This document shows positions 27,168-36,091 of a stretch of DNA of 62,986 nucleotides, piece by piece. The notes beneath the pieces are model-generated. The model was not told the origin of the DNA and made no database searches. It worked only from the letters and a program-made list of their open reading frames with translations. Source of the DNA: CAZDCD01 sp964503885 (lineage in GTDB: Bacteria; Bacteroidota; Bacteroidia; Bacteroidales; UBA10428); NCBI GenBank assembly GCA_964503885.1, contig CAZDCD010000025.1, forward strand, positions 1 through 62,986, in the 5' to 3' direction. Within the stretch, counting starts at the first letter, position 1. The number at the start of each line of letters is the position of its first letter. The position numbers and the translations under genes were made by a program.

Positions 27168-29540
27168 TTACCTGACTGTAATTGCATCAGCAGGACAAAC
27201 CTGCCTGCATGTATCACATTTAATACACTTTTCCGTGTTTATTTCATGCCTTGTATGCGGAGTGAAAGCAATGGCTTCTGCCGGGCACTGCTGGGAACAT
27301 CTGGTACATCCGATACAGTTCTCGTTCACCGAATAGGTAATCAGCTCTATACACCTTCCTGCAGGACATATACCTTTCAGATGTGCTTCGAATTCATCAC
27401 GGAAATACCGGATTGTGGATAATACGGGATTCGGCGCCGTCTTTCCGAGTCCGCACAGGCTTCCTTTCTGCACCCATCCGGCCAGCTTTTCAAGTTCTTC
27501 CAAATCAGAATTTGCGGACTTGCCTGCGCACAGGTTATTGAGCATATCGAGCATTCTGCGTGTTCCCACACGGCAAAACGTACATTTTCCACACGATTCA
27601 TTCTGTGTAAACGAAAGAAAGTACCGGGCCATATCGACCATACAATCGGTATCATCGAGCACCACCAGTCCCCCTGAACCCATCATTGCCCCCACGCTGT
27701 TCAGCGACTGGAAATCGATGGGTGTATCGGCAAGCCAGTGAGGGACACAGCCACCTGACGGACCTCCGATCTGGACCGCTTTAAATTTCCTGCCATCTGC
27801 TACGCCGCCTCCAATATCTTCAACTACCTCCCTGATGGTTATGCCCATGGGAACCTCTATCAATCCACCCCGGTTTATTTTGCCGGCAAGCGCAAATACC
27901 TTGGTTCCCTTACTATTACCGGTACCAATCGACCTGAAATGCTCCGCTCCTTTCCGGATAATATACGCGACCTGTGCAAATGTTTCAGCGTTATTGACCA
28001 GGGTTGGTTTACCCCATAATCCTTGTTCTGCAGGATATGGCGGCCTCAGCCTGGGAAATCCGCGTTTACCTTCTATGGATGCGATCAGGGCAGTTTCCTC
28101 ACCACAAACAAATGCTCCTGCTCCTTCATACACTTCCGCATCGAAGCTGAATTCAGAACCGGCAATGGAAGGACCGAGCAGATTATGCTGCCTGCATATG
28201 AGGATGGCTTCCTTTATCCGGCTTACCGCCAGGGGATATTCAGCCCTTATATAGAAATATCCGTGCCCGATACCTGTTGCATAAGCTGCAATAAGCATAC
28301 CTTCGATGATCCTGTAGGGATACGATTCCAGCAACATACGGTCCATGAATGCACCCGGATCTCCCTCATCACCATTACAAATGAGAAATCTGGTTTTTTC
28401 ATCCTGCCTGGCTACCGTATCCCATTTCACCCCGCTCGGAAATCCGGCTCCTCCTCTTCCCCGCACAGCACTTGACTTAATTTCTTCAATCACTTCGCCA
28501 GGCGTCATTTTCAATGCTTTTCCCAGTCCCAGGAATCCGCCATGTAATGTATACTCCTCCAGGTCAAGGGGATTGATCATTCCCCGGAACTCTGTTGCAA
28601 CAGGGACCTGCTTTCCCAGGAAAGAAGCCACATGCTTTTCCCTCACGTCAAGGGAATAACGCTCTATGCTATCCCGGTCATTGCCACTTTGCAGTTCCCC
28701 GATCCGGTCATATAACTCTGTTTTCAGCTTTTGGAAAAAACCTGAAGGATAAAAATGCTTCTTCACGATTGTATGAACATCTCCCGGTTTTACACGACTG
28801 TATAAGCTGCTATTCCTGTTTTCCGGTATCACTTCTACCAGGGGGACCTGGTGGCACATTCCCACACAACCCACATGTTTGATCCTTACATTCAGCTTGT
28901 TCCGGTTTATCGTTTCTTCCAATGCTTTCCTGATATCATCGCTGCCGCTGGCGACACAACATGAGCCGAGCCCTATCCTTATCTCCCCGTCGATCTTTCC
29001 TGCAGATACACGGGTGAAGCTTTTCCTGGATCTGGTATCTCCCCGTTGTATAAAATCAGCAAGGATTTCGCCTGCCTGGTTTGGAACCACATGACCGTAA
29101 GTTATTCTGTCGATCTGAACAACCGGGGCAAGAGTGCAGCAGCCAAGACAGCTTACTTTTTCCAGGGTAAAGGTACCCGTATCATCGGTATGTTGAATGC
29201 CTTCAAGCTTCAGTTCACGCCTGAGGGAATCGTTTACAAGTGACGATCCTTTTACATGACATGCTGTTCCGGTACACACCCTGACAATATGCTTTCCGGC
29301 AGGTTCAAAGCGAAATTGTGAATAAAAACTGGCCACACCCATGATATCTGCAGGTGTGATATCGGTAATCTCGCATACCCTTTTCAGCGCCTTTTCAGGC
29401 AGGTAATTGAACCTTCCCTGGATTTGCTGTAAAATCGGGATCACGGCACTCTTACAGTGTCCTGTGGTTTGAACAATTTTTTCTATTTCCCCTTCTGTAA
29501 TCTGCATTTTTAAATCTTCTTTTTTCCCCGCCGGCTGCAT
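27168..29540 (-). CDS. Fused NuoE-NuoF NADH dehydrogenase with ferredoxin tail
   Basis: The 790-residue protein has a NuoE-type thioredoxin-like [2Fe-2S] domain (residues ~12-175; C89, C94, C131, C135), a second [2Fe-2S] domain (~185-255; C194 or C195, C225, C229) as in HydB, the NuoF core with the FMN/NADH motifs GRGGAGF (361-367), GDEGDPGAFMDR and EGAGAFVCGEETALI, the [4Fe-4S] site (C650, C653, C656, C696), and a C-terminal two-cluster ferredoxin (C742-C752 and C772-C782). This is HydB/HydC in one chain: NADH oxidised at FMN and electrons passed through FeS clusters. No hydrogenase subunit is nearby; the next gene (GltD-like) likely takes its place. The start may be the ATG at 29507 (QITEGEIEKIV). 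Confidence 0.9.
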   Translation of the reverse strand: MQPAGKKEDLKMQITEGEIEKIVQTTGHCKSAVIPILQQIQGRFNYLPEKALKRVCEITDITPADIMGVASFYSQFRFEPAGKHIVRVCTGTACHVKGSSLVNDSLRRELKLEGIQHTDDTGTFTLEKVSCLGCCTLAPVVQIDRITYGHVVPNQAGEILADFIQRGDTRSRKSFTRVSAGKIDGEIRIGLGSCCVASGSDDIRKALEETINRNKLNVRIKHVGCVGMCHQVPLVEVIPENRNSSLYSRVKPGDVHTIVKKHFYPSGFFQKLKTELYDRIGELQSGNDRDSIERYSLDVREKHVASFLGKQVPVATEFRGMINPLDLEEYTLHGGFLGLGKALKMTPGEVIEEIKSSAVRGRGGAGFPSGVKWDTVARQDEKTRFLICNGDEGDPGAFMDRMLLESYPYRIIEGMLIAAYATGIGHGYFYIRAEYPLAVSRIKEAILICRQHNLLGPSIAGSEFSFDAEVYEGAGAFVCGEETALIASIEGKRGFPRLRPPYPAEQGLWGKPTLVNNAETFAQVAYIIRKGAEHFRSIGTGNSKGTKVFALAGKINRGGLIEVPMGITIREVVEDIGGGVADGRKFKAVQIGGPSGGCVPHWLADTPIDFQSLNSVGAMMGSGGLVVLDDTDCMVDMARYFLSFTQNESCGKCTFCRVGTRRMLDMLNNLCAGKSANSDLEELEKLAGWVQKGSLCGLGKTAPNPVLSTIRYFRDEFEAHLKGICPAGRCIELITYSVNENCIGCTRCSQQCPAEAIAFTPHTRHEINTEKCIKCDTCRQVCPADAITVR

Positions 29541-29586
29541 TGTGTTTTTTACAGAGGATAAGCAGGTCTCAGTTCAATGCAGCATT

Positions 29587-31395
29587 TTATATGCCAATAC
29601 AATATAAATTCTTTTCTCCCCTGATATATATTCTACTTTCAGCAAAAGCGGGAGTGGCGACTACTTTCTCGCCCAGTTCAGGATTTCCGACTGATCTCAG
29701 CTGCCGGGATAGCTCAAAAATATGGGTTACTCCGTCAAGATCAATGATGTATACTTTATTATCGGCGATCACGGGCGACGAATAAAATCCCCGGTCAAAC
29801 TCCTCTTCCCATTGTTTTTCGCCGGTCCTGGCATCATAACATACCAGCACACCATATGAAGTCGCAATAAATAACAATCCGTTGCCCGCAACAGGACTCG
29901 AAACTTCAGGAAGATATTCGTTATCTTCCCAAACTATTGATTTGGTTCCAGGATCAATGGCAGCTAGTTTTGCATATTCATTGGCAGCAAAGACCAGGCC
30001 GTCGCTGAAGGCAGGTGAGGGACCCACTTCACCCGTCATACATTTCACGGCCCAATCTTCGTTCCCGGTTTCCGTATCATATCCGGCAACAATCGGATCG
30101 GCCGACAATACAATCTGGATTTTGTCCCTGAACCGGATTAATATCGGGGAGGCCCAGGAAATTTTGGTAGCCCTGGTTTTTTCCCAGGTGGTTTCTCCTG
30201 TAAGCGTATTTAAAGCAATCAGTTTTCCGCCCTTATTTGAATCAAACTGTATAAACAGCTTGTCTTCATATGTTATGAGTGATGAGGCATGCCCATAATG
30301 GTTATCCGGTACTCCGAGGTTTCTTGCCCACATCCTTGTCCCATTCATATCAAAGGCAATGATATCCCCTGTTCCGAAAATGGTATATACTCCGTTTCCT
30401 TCGGTAGTAAGTGTCGGAGCTGACAGTCCTGTATCATCCGTGGTTTTAGGTGGGTCTGCAGGTGATCCGGGTATGTTGTCTGCTTTCTTCTGCCAGATTA
30501 GTTTTCCTGTGTTCCGGTTATAACAATACACTACTTTATCGATAAGGTCTGAACCTGCAATGAACAGTTTTTCGTTCCAGATCACGGGTGAATTTTTACC
30601 GGCTTTTGGGACGCGTATTTTCCATAGAATATTTTTGCCCGAATTCCCATCCCAGTCCACCGGAATATTTTTATGGTAGCTAACCCCGTTGCCCATTGGC
30701 CCCCTGAAAGCATTGTGGTTTTGCCTGATGATCTCAGCCGAAGGGAAAGACCGCTCCTCTCCCGGTTTTGTATCCGGAAGTAAACCCCGGTTTTCAGATG
30801 AGGCCGGTGAATCCGGTAAATTCTGATCGGTGAAGGAATCGCTTGTTCCCTCCACAATCCCGATCTGCTCAATTTCCTCGTCGGGTGAAATCTCCGAATC
30901 AGTAAAAAGCGTGCCCGATTCAAATTTGTTGAGCTCATCTTTGGTCAGGTAAGCTGCGAGAAAAGCACCTGTAACCAGAAATGCTCCGAAAATCAGGATC
31001 CAGCGCTGAGACAATATGCTGTTTCTCTTCACATGGGTTAGAGAACCACCGGGTTTTTCAATGACAGATGTAAGGGAATAATAGATGCGCAATGCAAAGA
31101 TCAGGATGATCGATCCGAAAAGGAGCAGGTGAACTCCCGTCATGATCTGCCACTGGCCGGTAAAGAATGCTTTACGTGCCAGCAGATCCAGATCCCTTAT
31201 TTCAATTTTCAGATTATTGTTATCGGGTTCCCGGGACAATCGTTCCACCAAAGATTGCAGGGATTTGCTTTCCAGGGGATCATGCGACCTGATCTGTATA
31301 TAGTTCAGCAACAACAAAATACAAATTATCAGTACAAAAGCACCCGATATCAGGGCAACTTTAGAAGCCAGCTTTATTTTTATATCCCAGTTCAT
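29587..31395 (-). CDS. Membrane-anchored PQQ-like beta-propeller protein
   Basis: The 602-residue protein has three N-terminal membrane helices (about residues 12-32, 86-108 and 130-150), an acidic Ser/Pro-rich linker (~155-220), then a propeller starting NAFRGPMGNGVSYHKNIPVDWDG, the WRGP-type lead-in, with blades ending in tryptophan-docking motifs (NTGKLIWQKK, TGETTWEKT, TGEKQWEEE). The propeller should lie in the periplasm. An 80-residue loop between helices 1 and 2 holds no obvious cofactor site. It lies between the NosR-like gene (49 bases) and the NuoEF-like gene (46 bases). Confidence 0.85.
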   Translation of the reverse strand: MNWDIKIKLASKVALISGAFVLIICILLLLNYIQIRSHDPLESKSLQSLVERLSREPDNNNLKIEIRDLDLLARKAFFTGQWQIMTGVHLLLFGSIILIFALRIYYSLTSVIEKPGGSLTHVKRNSILSQRWILIFGAFLVTGAFLAAYLTKDELNKFESGTLFTDSEISPDEEIEQIGIVEGTSDSFTDQNLPDSPASSENRGLLPDTKPGEERSFPSAEIIRQNHNAFRGPMGNGVSYHKNIPVDWDGNSGKNILWKIRVPKAGKNSPVIWNEKLFIAGSDLIDKVVYCYNRNTGKLIWQKKADNIPGSPADPPKTTDDTGLSAPTLTTEGNGVYTIFGTGDIIAFDMNGTRMWARNLGVPDNHYGHASSLITYEDKLFIQFDSNKGGKLIALNTLTGETTWEKTRATKISWASPILIRFRDKIQIVLSADPIVAGYDTETGNEDWAVKCMTGEVGPSPAFSDGLVFAANEYAKLAAIDPGTKSIVWEDNEYLPEVSSPVAGNGLLFIATSYGVLVCYDARTGEKQWEEEFDRGFYSSPVIADNKVYIIDLDGVTHIFELSRQLRSVGNPELGEKVVATPAFAESRIYIRGEKNLYCIGI

Positions 31396-31444
31396 TCGTA
31401 TGGCATAGTTATCAGATCCTTGTTTTAATCGGCGCTATCTTATT

Positions 31445-32806
31445 TCATGTGTCTTTTACAGGACAATATTTCAGGCATCGTCCGCAACTAAGGCAATTGC
31501 TTTTATCGGGATTATAATCGGTCTTTTTTCTGTAGATTACCTGGTTAAGCAGTATTATCCCGAACACCAGGCCCAAAAAACCACCAAGTATCCAGCTGCC
31601 GGTATAGAATCTGCTTCTTACAGATTTTGCCTCTTCCACCAAAGCATCCAGCGTTTTCCCGGAAGCCATAAACGTCTTTACATCCAAATTTTCTGTACTT
31701 TTCATGATTTCAGGATCCGACACCAACAAATTCGCCAGGTATACATCAGGATGTGCTTTGGACAAAAACCCCGATGATTTTGCAAGTGCAAACCCGCCCA
31801 GGAACACCCAAATAGGAATTAGCGCCGCATATACGATGAACCGTGTTCGGTCCTTTTCAGAAGGTACATTCTCCTTTTCTCCGGTGGGTGATTCAATAGC
31901 ATCAAAGGGACATGAAGTAGTGCAAAGTTTACACTGAATGCATTCTCCCGGAGTAATGCTCAGGTGCTTTGAAGAAAAATAGGAAGTTATCCTGAGAATT
32001 CCGCCATAAGGACAAAGAAAACGGCAGTAAGGCCTTGCCACAAACATACCGATCAGCAACAACCCAATTCCCAGAACAATCATAGTGAATGTTGCCCCCA
32101 TCCTGAATATACCCACAAAGGGGTCGTACCTGCATATGATAAAGTCCGATCCTGTAGCTGCAAACAATATGGCAAGGCCGAGATACACGAAAGGCAGCAT
32201 TCCCAGGGTTCTCCGTAACCAAGCCGGTACCGAAACCGGACTGATGATAACAAGATCCTGAATGGCTCCGAGCGGACATGCACCGGCACAGAATACCCTT
32301 CCTGCAAAAAGCGAAAAAATAAGCGGGATCAGAAAGAATGCAAGAACGGTATAAGAAATGGCATAATGGGGGCTGAAAATGGATAAGGATACATTTTGTA
32401 CCGCTCCGATAGGACAGATGCACCCGTTGCGGTAAAAACCGAAATACACAAGCGTGAAGACCGAAAGCCAGAGTATGCCACGGCGTGATCTCCTTCTCAG
32501 GGCAAACCAGGTAATTAATGACAAAACAGCGAGTAAAACGGCTACATCGACATATTCGACAGCAGTCGATCTGGGTTCCGGAGTTGTGGTGTCGGGCTGT
32601 ACATAACCGTTCTCAAACTCGGGTTTTGGAAAACGCTGTTGAGAAAATACGGTATTGAAAGCTATTGTCAGCAGTACAAAAATCAAGAGGCGAAAAAATA
32701 GCTTCCTCAATGGAAATTTCATGCCACCATATGGTTTCAGCCTGAACCCGGATAATTGTGGTAAGGAGCTCGAGAAATTCTGTATAGGTGTACTGCTTTT
32801 CATCAT
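31445..32806 (-). CDS. NosR/NapH-like membrane iron-sulfur protein
   Basis: The 453-residue protein has about eight membrane helices and three CxxxCP-type turns of the NosR/NapH/CcoG family: CICPIGAVQN at 129-138, CAGACPLGAIQD at 173-184 and CRFLCPYGGI at 261-270. It also has two [4Fe-4S] ferredoxin motifs, C289-C292-C295-C299 and, at the very end, C438-C441-C444-C448. It lacks the FMN-binding domain of full NosR. Such proteins move electrons across or along the inner membrane from a quinol or flavoprotein to periplasmic FeS acceptors. The start could also be the Met at residue 29, just before the first helix. It is eight bases after the exported ferredoxin gene. Confidence 0.88.
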   Translation of the reverse strand: MMKSSTPIQNFSSSLPQLSGFRLKPYGGMKFPLRKLFFRLLIFVLLTIAFNTVFSQQRFPKPEFENGYVQPDTTTPEPRSTAVEYVDVAVLLAVLSLITWFALRRRSRRGILWLSVFTLVYFGFYRNGCICPIGAVQNVSLSIFSPHYAISYTVLAFFLIPLIFSLFAGRVFCAGACPLGAIQDLVIISPVSVPAWLRRTLGMLPFVYLGLAILFAATGSDFIICRYDPFVGIFRMGATFTMIVLGIGLLLIGMFVARPYCRFLCPYGGILRITSYFSSKHLSITPGECIQCKLCTTSCPFDAIESPTGEKENVPSEKDRTRFIVYAALIPIWVFLGGFALAKSSGFLSKAHPDVYLANLLVSDPEIMKSTENLDVKTFMASGKTLDALVEEAKSVRSRFYTGSWILGGFLGLVFGIILLNQVIYRKKTDYNPDKSNCLSCGRCLKYCPVKDT

Positions 32807-32813
32807 TTCCGAA

Positions 32814-33383
32814 TCAGCCTCCTTTCGTGAAACTTCCCTTGATCAGGTAAGGCTCATCGGCAGGTATCCTGTGAATAGCGTGTGAGGGACATACCCTTGC
32901 AATGGAACACTGGTTGCAGTTTTTACACAGATCGTGCCTGATCTGGAGATGCAACGAACCGTTTCCGAAAGATGAACACCCCTTCACGCACTTTGCGCAT
33001 CCTATGCACAACTCCTCATTAATGACATATTCATAATAAGGTTCTTCAATAAATTTTCGCTGAATGGCGGAAGTGGGACACAACTGATTTTCTGCCGCGG
33101 TATTTCGCTCTATATGTGACGGTCTTAAATACCCGCTGCATAGGTCACAATACCCGCAAAGCGCATAAGCATGAACACATTTAACCGCCGACGTGCTTAA
33201 TACACAGTAATCGGCGCAGCGACCGCATTGCGTGCATTCAAAAGGATCGATCTGCCAGACCCATTTTTCTTTTGTGCTGTTCTTCAGCGCCGCGATACCC
33301 ACTCCGGTAAGTGCCAGACCAAAAGTAATCCGCATACTTTTCTGAACAAACTCGCGTCTGTTGTGTAATTTCCTCTCTGCCAT
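32814..33383 (-). CDS. Tat-exported multi-cluster ferredoxin
   Basis: The 189-residue protein begins with a Tat-type leader (NRREFVQKSMRITFGLALTGVGIAAL). The mature part has several CxxCxxCxxxC-like motifs: CTQCGRCADYC at 50-60, CGYCDLC at 76-82 plus C102, CIGCAKCVKGC at 126-136 and CKNCNQCSIARVC at 153-165. It could hold four [4Fe-4S] clusters, like periplasmic NapG/DmsB-type carriers. It fits as the periplasmic electron carrier for the NosR/NapH-like protein encoded next. Confidence 0.85.
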   Translation of the reverse strand: MAERKLHNRREFVQKSMRITFGLALTGVGIAALKNSTKEKWVWQIDPFECTQCGRCADYCVLSTSAVKCVHAYALCGYCDLCSGYLRPSHIERNTAAENQLCPTSAIQRKFIEEPYYEYVINEELCIGCAKCVKGCSSFGNGSLHLQIRHDLCKNCNQCSIARVCPSHAIHRIPADEPYLIKGSFTKGG

Positions 33384-33388
33384 AGTGC

Positions 33389-33604
33389 TCAGAATTTGCT
33401 GTTTTTATTGCCTGATCTGAATTTCACGGCCCTGCTCAAACCGCAATTGTTAATTTTTTGACAGGCTCCGCATAAATACTCATAGTCACATGCCTCTTCA
33501 CCGGAAATCCTTTTCTGTTTCAGCATAATATGTACACCCATAGCCGTCAGGCCTGCTAAAAGTCCTATTCTTCCTGCATGGTTTATGAAATCTCTCCTGT
33601 TCAT
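33389..33604 (-). CDS. Small Tat-signal protein with four Cys
   Basis: The 71-residue protein starts at ATG 33604 (NRRDFINHAGRIGLLAGLTAMG), a twin-Arg leader; a TTG two codons earlier is not needed. After the hydrophobic segment comes CDYEYLCGACQKINNCGL, four Cys in a C-x5-C-x2-C-x5-C pattern that could bind one FeS cluster or a metal. I do not recognise a named family. It is wedged between the NHL protein (2 bases) and the Tat ferredoxin (5 bases), so it is part of the exported electron-transfer set. Confidence 0.75.
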   Translation of the reverse strand: MNRRDFINHAGRIGLLAGLTAMGVHIMLKQKRISGEEACDYEYLCGACQKINNCGLSRAVKFRSGNKNSKF

Positions 33605-33606
33605 GT

Positions 33607-34572
33607 TCAATCAATTGGAGTAAAAATCCGTACCATTTTTTTATCAAAATCGAGTGCAATGATATTGCCCTTATCATCGGTTGCGATATCGGGCGCCTTG
33701 CCGTCATCAGTGAATTTAGCCGGCGGAGCAACAACTGCCAGCATATTGCCGCTGTTATCGTAAATTTTTATCCTGACGAGTCCCTTTTCACTCGTAACAA
33801 AATCCCCGCCGGGTGAAAAAGCGATGTGGGCCGGGTTACAGCATCCGCTGAACCCTTCGATTCCGATAGAGGTATTTCCCCAGTAATCGATCAGGCTGCC
33901 GTCTGCCGAATAGTTCTGAAGCGAGTGCATACCCGGATTGACCACCCAAAGCTCGTTGGCGAAATTCACCGCCAGATCAAAATACGGGCTGGGAATGATA
34001 AATCCATGCAAAACCGAAGAACCGGATATACCCTCAAATTCTCCTTTATACTCAAGAAGTGTATTGTATACCCTCACTAGCCGGGCGCCGGCATCTGCCA
34101 CATAAAGCGTATCACCTTTTGCAGCGATAGCGGTAAATATAGAGCGCTCAGCCTGTCGTTCCGATCGGTTGAGCGTTGATCCGAGTGAATCCAGCAATTC
34201 GAGGTAGTTTCTGAATCCTACTGCTATGGTTTTATCAGCCAGCACACATATGCATGCCGGTTCATCGCTTAGCGTCTTTTTCAGCAGTTGTTTTCCCGAT
34301 TCATTGATCACCTGTAGAAAAGAATCACCCAGCAGATAAATGATATTTCCCAAACAGCCAATGGCTTGCTCCCTTTCAAAGTTCGTTCTTATCTGCCTGA
34401 TTTCTTTATATTTAATCAGAGCCGGATCAACCTTTTTGTATTCTTCAACAGAAAATTCATACGGATTTGCCTTCCTTTTTTCCGGACGTCCGGACAGTAC
34501 ATCCCTGACAATAATGACAACCAGTATCGCCGCAACAAAAATAATCCCGGTGACAATGCTTCTGTTTTTCAT
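33607..34572 (-). CDS. Membrane-anchored NHL/six-bladed propeller protein
   Basis: The 321-residue protein has one N-terminal membrane anchor (SIVTGIIFVAAILVVIIVRDVL) and a propeller with NHL-like blades (GDTLYVADAGARLVRVYN, NELWVVNPGMHSLQNYS, GDFVTSEKGLVRIKIYDNSGN, KGNIIALDFDKKMVRIFT). A CC pair lies at SGCCNPAHIAFSPGG. NHL propellers bind proteins or ligands; no enzymatic role is implied. It follows the propeller gene at 34573 with no gap, so the two are coupled. Confidence 0.8.
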   Translation of the reverse strand: MKNRSIVTGIIFVAAILVVIIVRDVLSGRPEKRKANPYEFSVEEYKKVDPALIKYKEIRQIRTNFEREQAIGCLGNIIYLLGDSFLQVINESGKQLLKKTLSDEPACICVLADKTIAVGFRNYLELLDSLGSTLNRSERQAERSIFTAIAAKGDTLYVADAGARLVRVYNTLLEYKGEFEGISGSSVLHGFIIPSPYFDLAVNFANELWVVNPGMHSLQNYSADGSLIDYWGNTSIGIEGFSGCCNPAHIAFSPGGDFVTSEKGLVRIKIYDNSGNMLAVVAPPAKFTDDGKAPDIATDDKGNIIALDFDKKMVRIFTPID

Positions 34573-36051
34573 TCAGGCTTTTATGTTGATACAAAACATT
34601 CTTTTTGAATCGCGCAGAAGCAAGAATCCATCTGCTATTGCCAGAGGTGCCCATGCATCCTGTCCGTCGAAAAACCTGGCCATATCAAGCTTTCTGTAAT
34701 GACTTGTGCTTTTTTCAATAATGAAAAGAGTGCCATCGTCATTCACCAGAAAAAACTTATTATCGGCAAGAACATAGGGTCCTAATCCGAACCGCTCTGT
34801 TTTTCCGCTTGTCCAGATAGTGTTTTTACAATCACCCGGGTTAACGCATACGAGCTGGTTTCTTAAAGCACCACCGTCCTTTGGCATGATGCCGAATAAA
34901 TATCCGTCGGCATATACAGGTGTTTGCTGTTCACACGCAAATCCCTCAGCCGGCTTATATTGCTGGAGTACACGGGTTGCGAACACTCCATTCTCAAACT
35001 CAAGCTGCAGCAGCATGCTGCCTGCTCCGTATCCTGCAGTAAGGAATATTTTCCCGTCGGGCATACATACAGGAGAAGGGGCAATAACCTGAGGGTTCCA
35101 GGCGGTGGTTTCCCATAGGATTTTCCCGGCATTTTCTCCTCCCGATTCGATTCCGCTGATCCCCCCGATTGCAGCATAAACATACATTTTATGTCCTTTA
35201 TAATTGAACGGGATTACTGAAGAATGCGACATTTTCCATCCCTCTGGGTTTGGTGTTTCCCAGATTTTCTTTCCTGTAGCACAATCTACACCGATCAGAA
35301 GGGCGTCGCCACCGGTTGCAAGAATTGCCACATCATTATCGATCAGCGGACACTGGCCTGTATACCAAAGAGGAACCTCACTGCGGTATTCTTTTTCGAT
35401 ATCGATCCCCCATAGCAGGTCTCCGGATATTCTTTCCACGCACATAACCTGGCACCGGGGACCGATTGTAAGGATATATTTCTCGGAAACTGCCGGAATT
35501 GTTCTTGACATCCCGTGATTGCGTTTTACATGCACGTTGTACCCTCTTCGCCAAATCTCGTTACCGCTTGTAAGTGAAATACAACGAAGCATATCGGCTT
35601 TGCTTTCCTCATCATAATCAAGGACGTAGACCATTCCATTGAAGATAGCAGGGCCGGCATGTCCTTCACCCAGTTCCACCGACCATACCACATCAGGAGA
35701 ACCTGACCTGAATTTATCAATTAACCGTATGCCTGATTTCGAAATATTGTCAAAATCCCCTCCCCTGAACCTCGGCCATTTGCCGGTCAGAGTCGATTCT
35801 TCTGTTGCAAACGATTCAAAGATCGAACCGATATTGATCTCCTCTCCGGTTCCGTAAGGGATTTCGGCACTTTTATCGGAACCGGGTTCCGAAACCGATA
35901 GTCCTTTTGCCGGCTCTGCAGCAAGCCACCAGCCGATTGTTACCAATCCTGCAATACCGATCAGCGAAAGAATACCATATTGAATTATCCTTTGCACATC
36001 TGTTGCCTTTAATTTCCAGGAATACATTAATTTCCGGAACCGGATCCGCAT
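34573..36051 (-). CDS. Membrane-anchored PQQ-like beta-propeller protein
   Basis: The 492-residue protein has a membrane helix at ~23-45 (IIQYGILSLIGIAGLVTIGWWLA), a linker, then a WPRFRGGDFDNISKSG lead-in and a PQQ-like propeller with blades such as SGNEIWRRGY, SGDLLWGIDI, TGKKIWETPNP and KILWETTAW. It should hang from the inner membrane into the periplasm. Loop cysteines (C246 region, C371 region) could form disulfides. Its stop abuts the NHL gene start. Confidence 0.85.
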   Translation of the reverse strand: MRIRFRKLMYSWKLKATDVQRIIQYGILSLIGIAGLVTIGWWLAAEPAKGLSVSEPGSDKSAEIPYGTGEEINIGSIFESFATEESTLTGKWPRFRGGDFDNISKSGIRLIDKFRSGSPDVVWSVELGEGHAGPAIFNGMVYVLDYDEESKADMLRCISLTSGNEIWRRGYNVHVKRNHGMSRTIPAVSEKYILTIGPRCQVMCVERISGDLLWGIDIEKEYRSEVPLWYTGQCPLIDNDVAILATGGDALLIGVDCATGKKIWETPNPEGWKMSHSSVIPFNYKGHKMYVYAAIGGISGIESGGENAGKILWETTAWNPQVIAPSPVCMPDGKIFLTAGYGAGSMLLQLEFENGVFATRVLQQYKPAEGFACEQQTPVYADGYLFGIMPKDGGALRNQLVCVNPGDCKNTIWTSGKTERFGLGPYVLADNKFFLVNDDGTLFIIEKSTSHYRKLDMARFFDGQDAWAPLAIADGFLLLRDSKRMFCINIKA

Positions 36052-36091
36052 GCTGAAAACCGGGCCGGCAGCATATTGTGTTATGACCAGA

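Noticed and set aside
26694..29094. Several plus-strand frames of 95-150 codons opposite the NuoEF and GltD-like genes
   Set aside because: They overlap strongly conserved FeS/flavin genes on the minus strand and show no recognisable domain; typical shadows of GC-richer coding DNA.
31929..32423. 164-codon frame on the minus strand in a different frame of the NosR-like gene
   Set aside because: It overlaps the NosR-like frame, which carries all the CxxxCP and ferredoxin motifs; the other frame is only a shadow.
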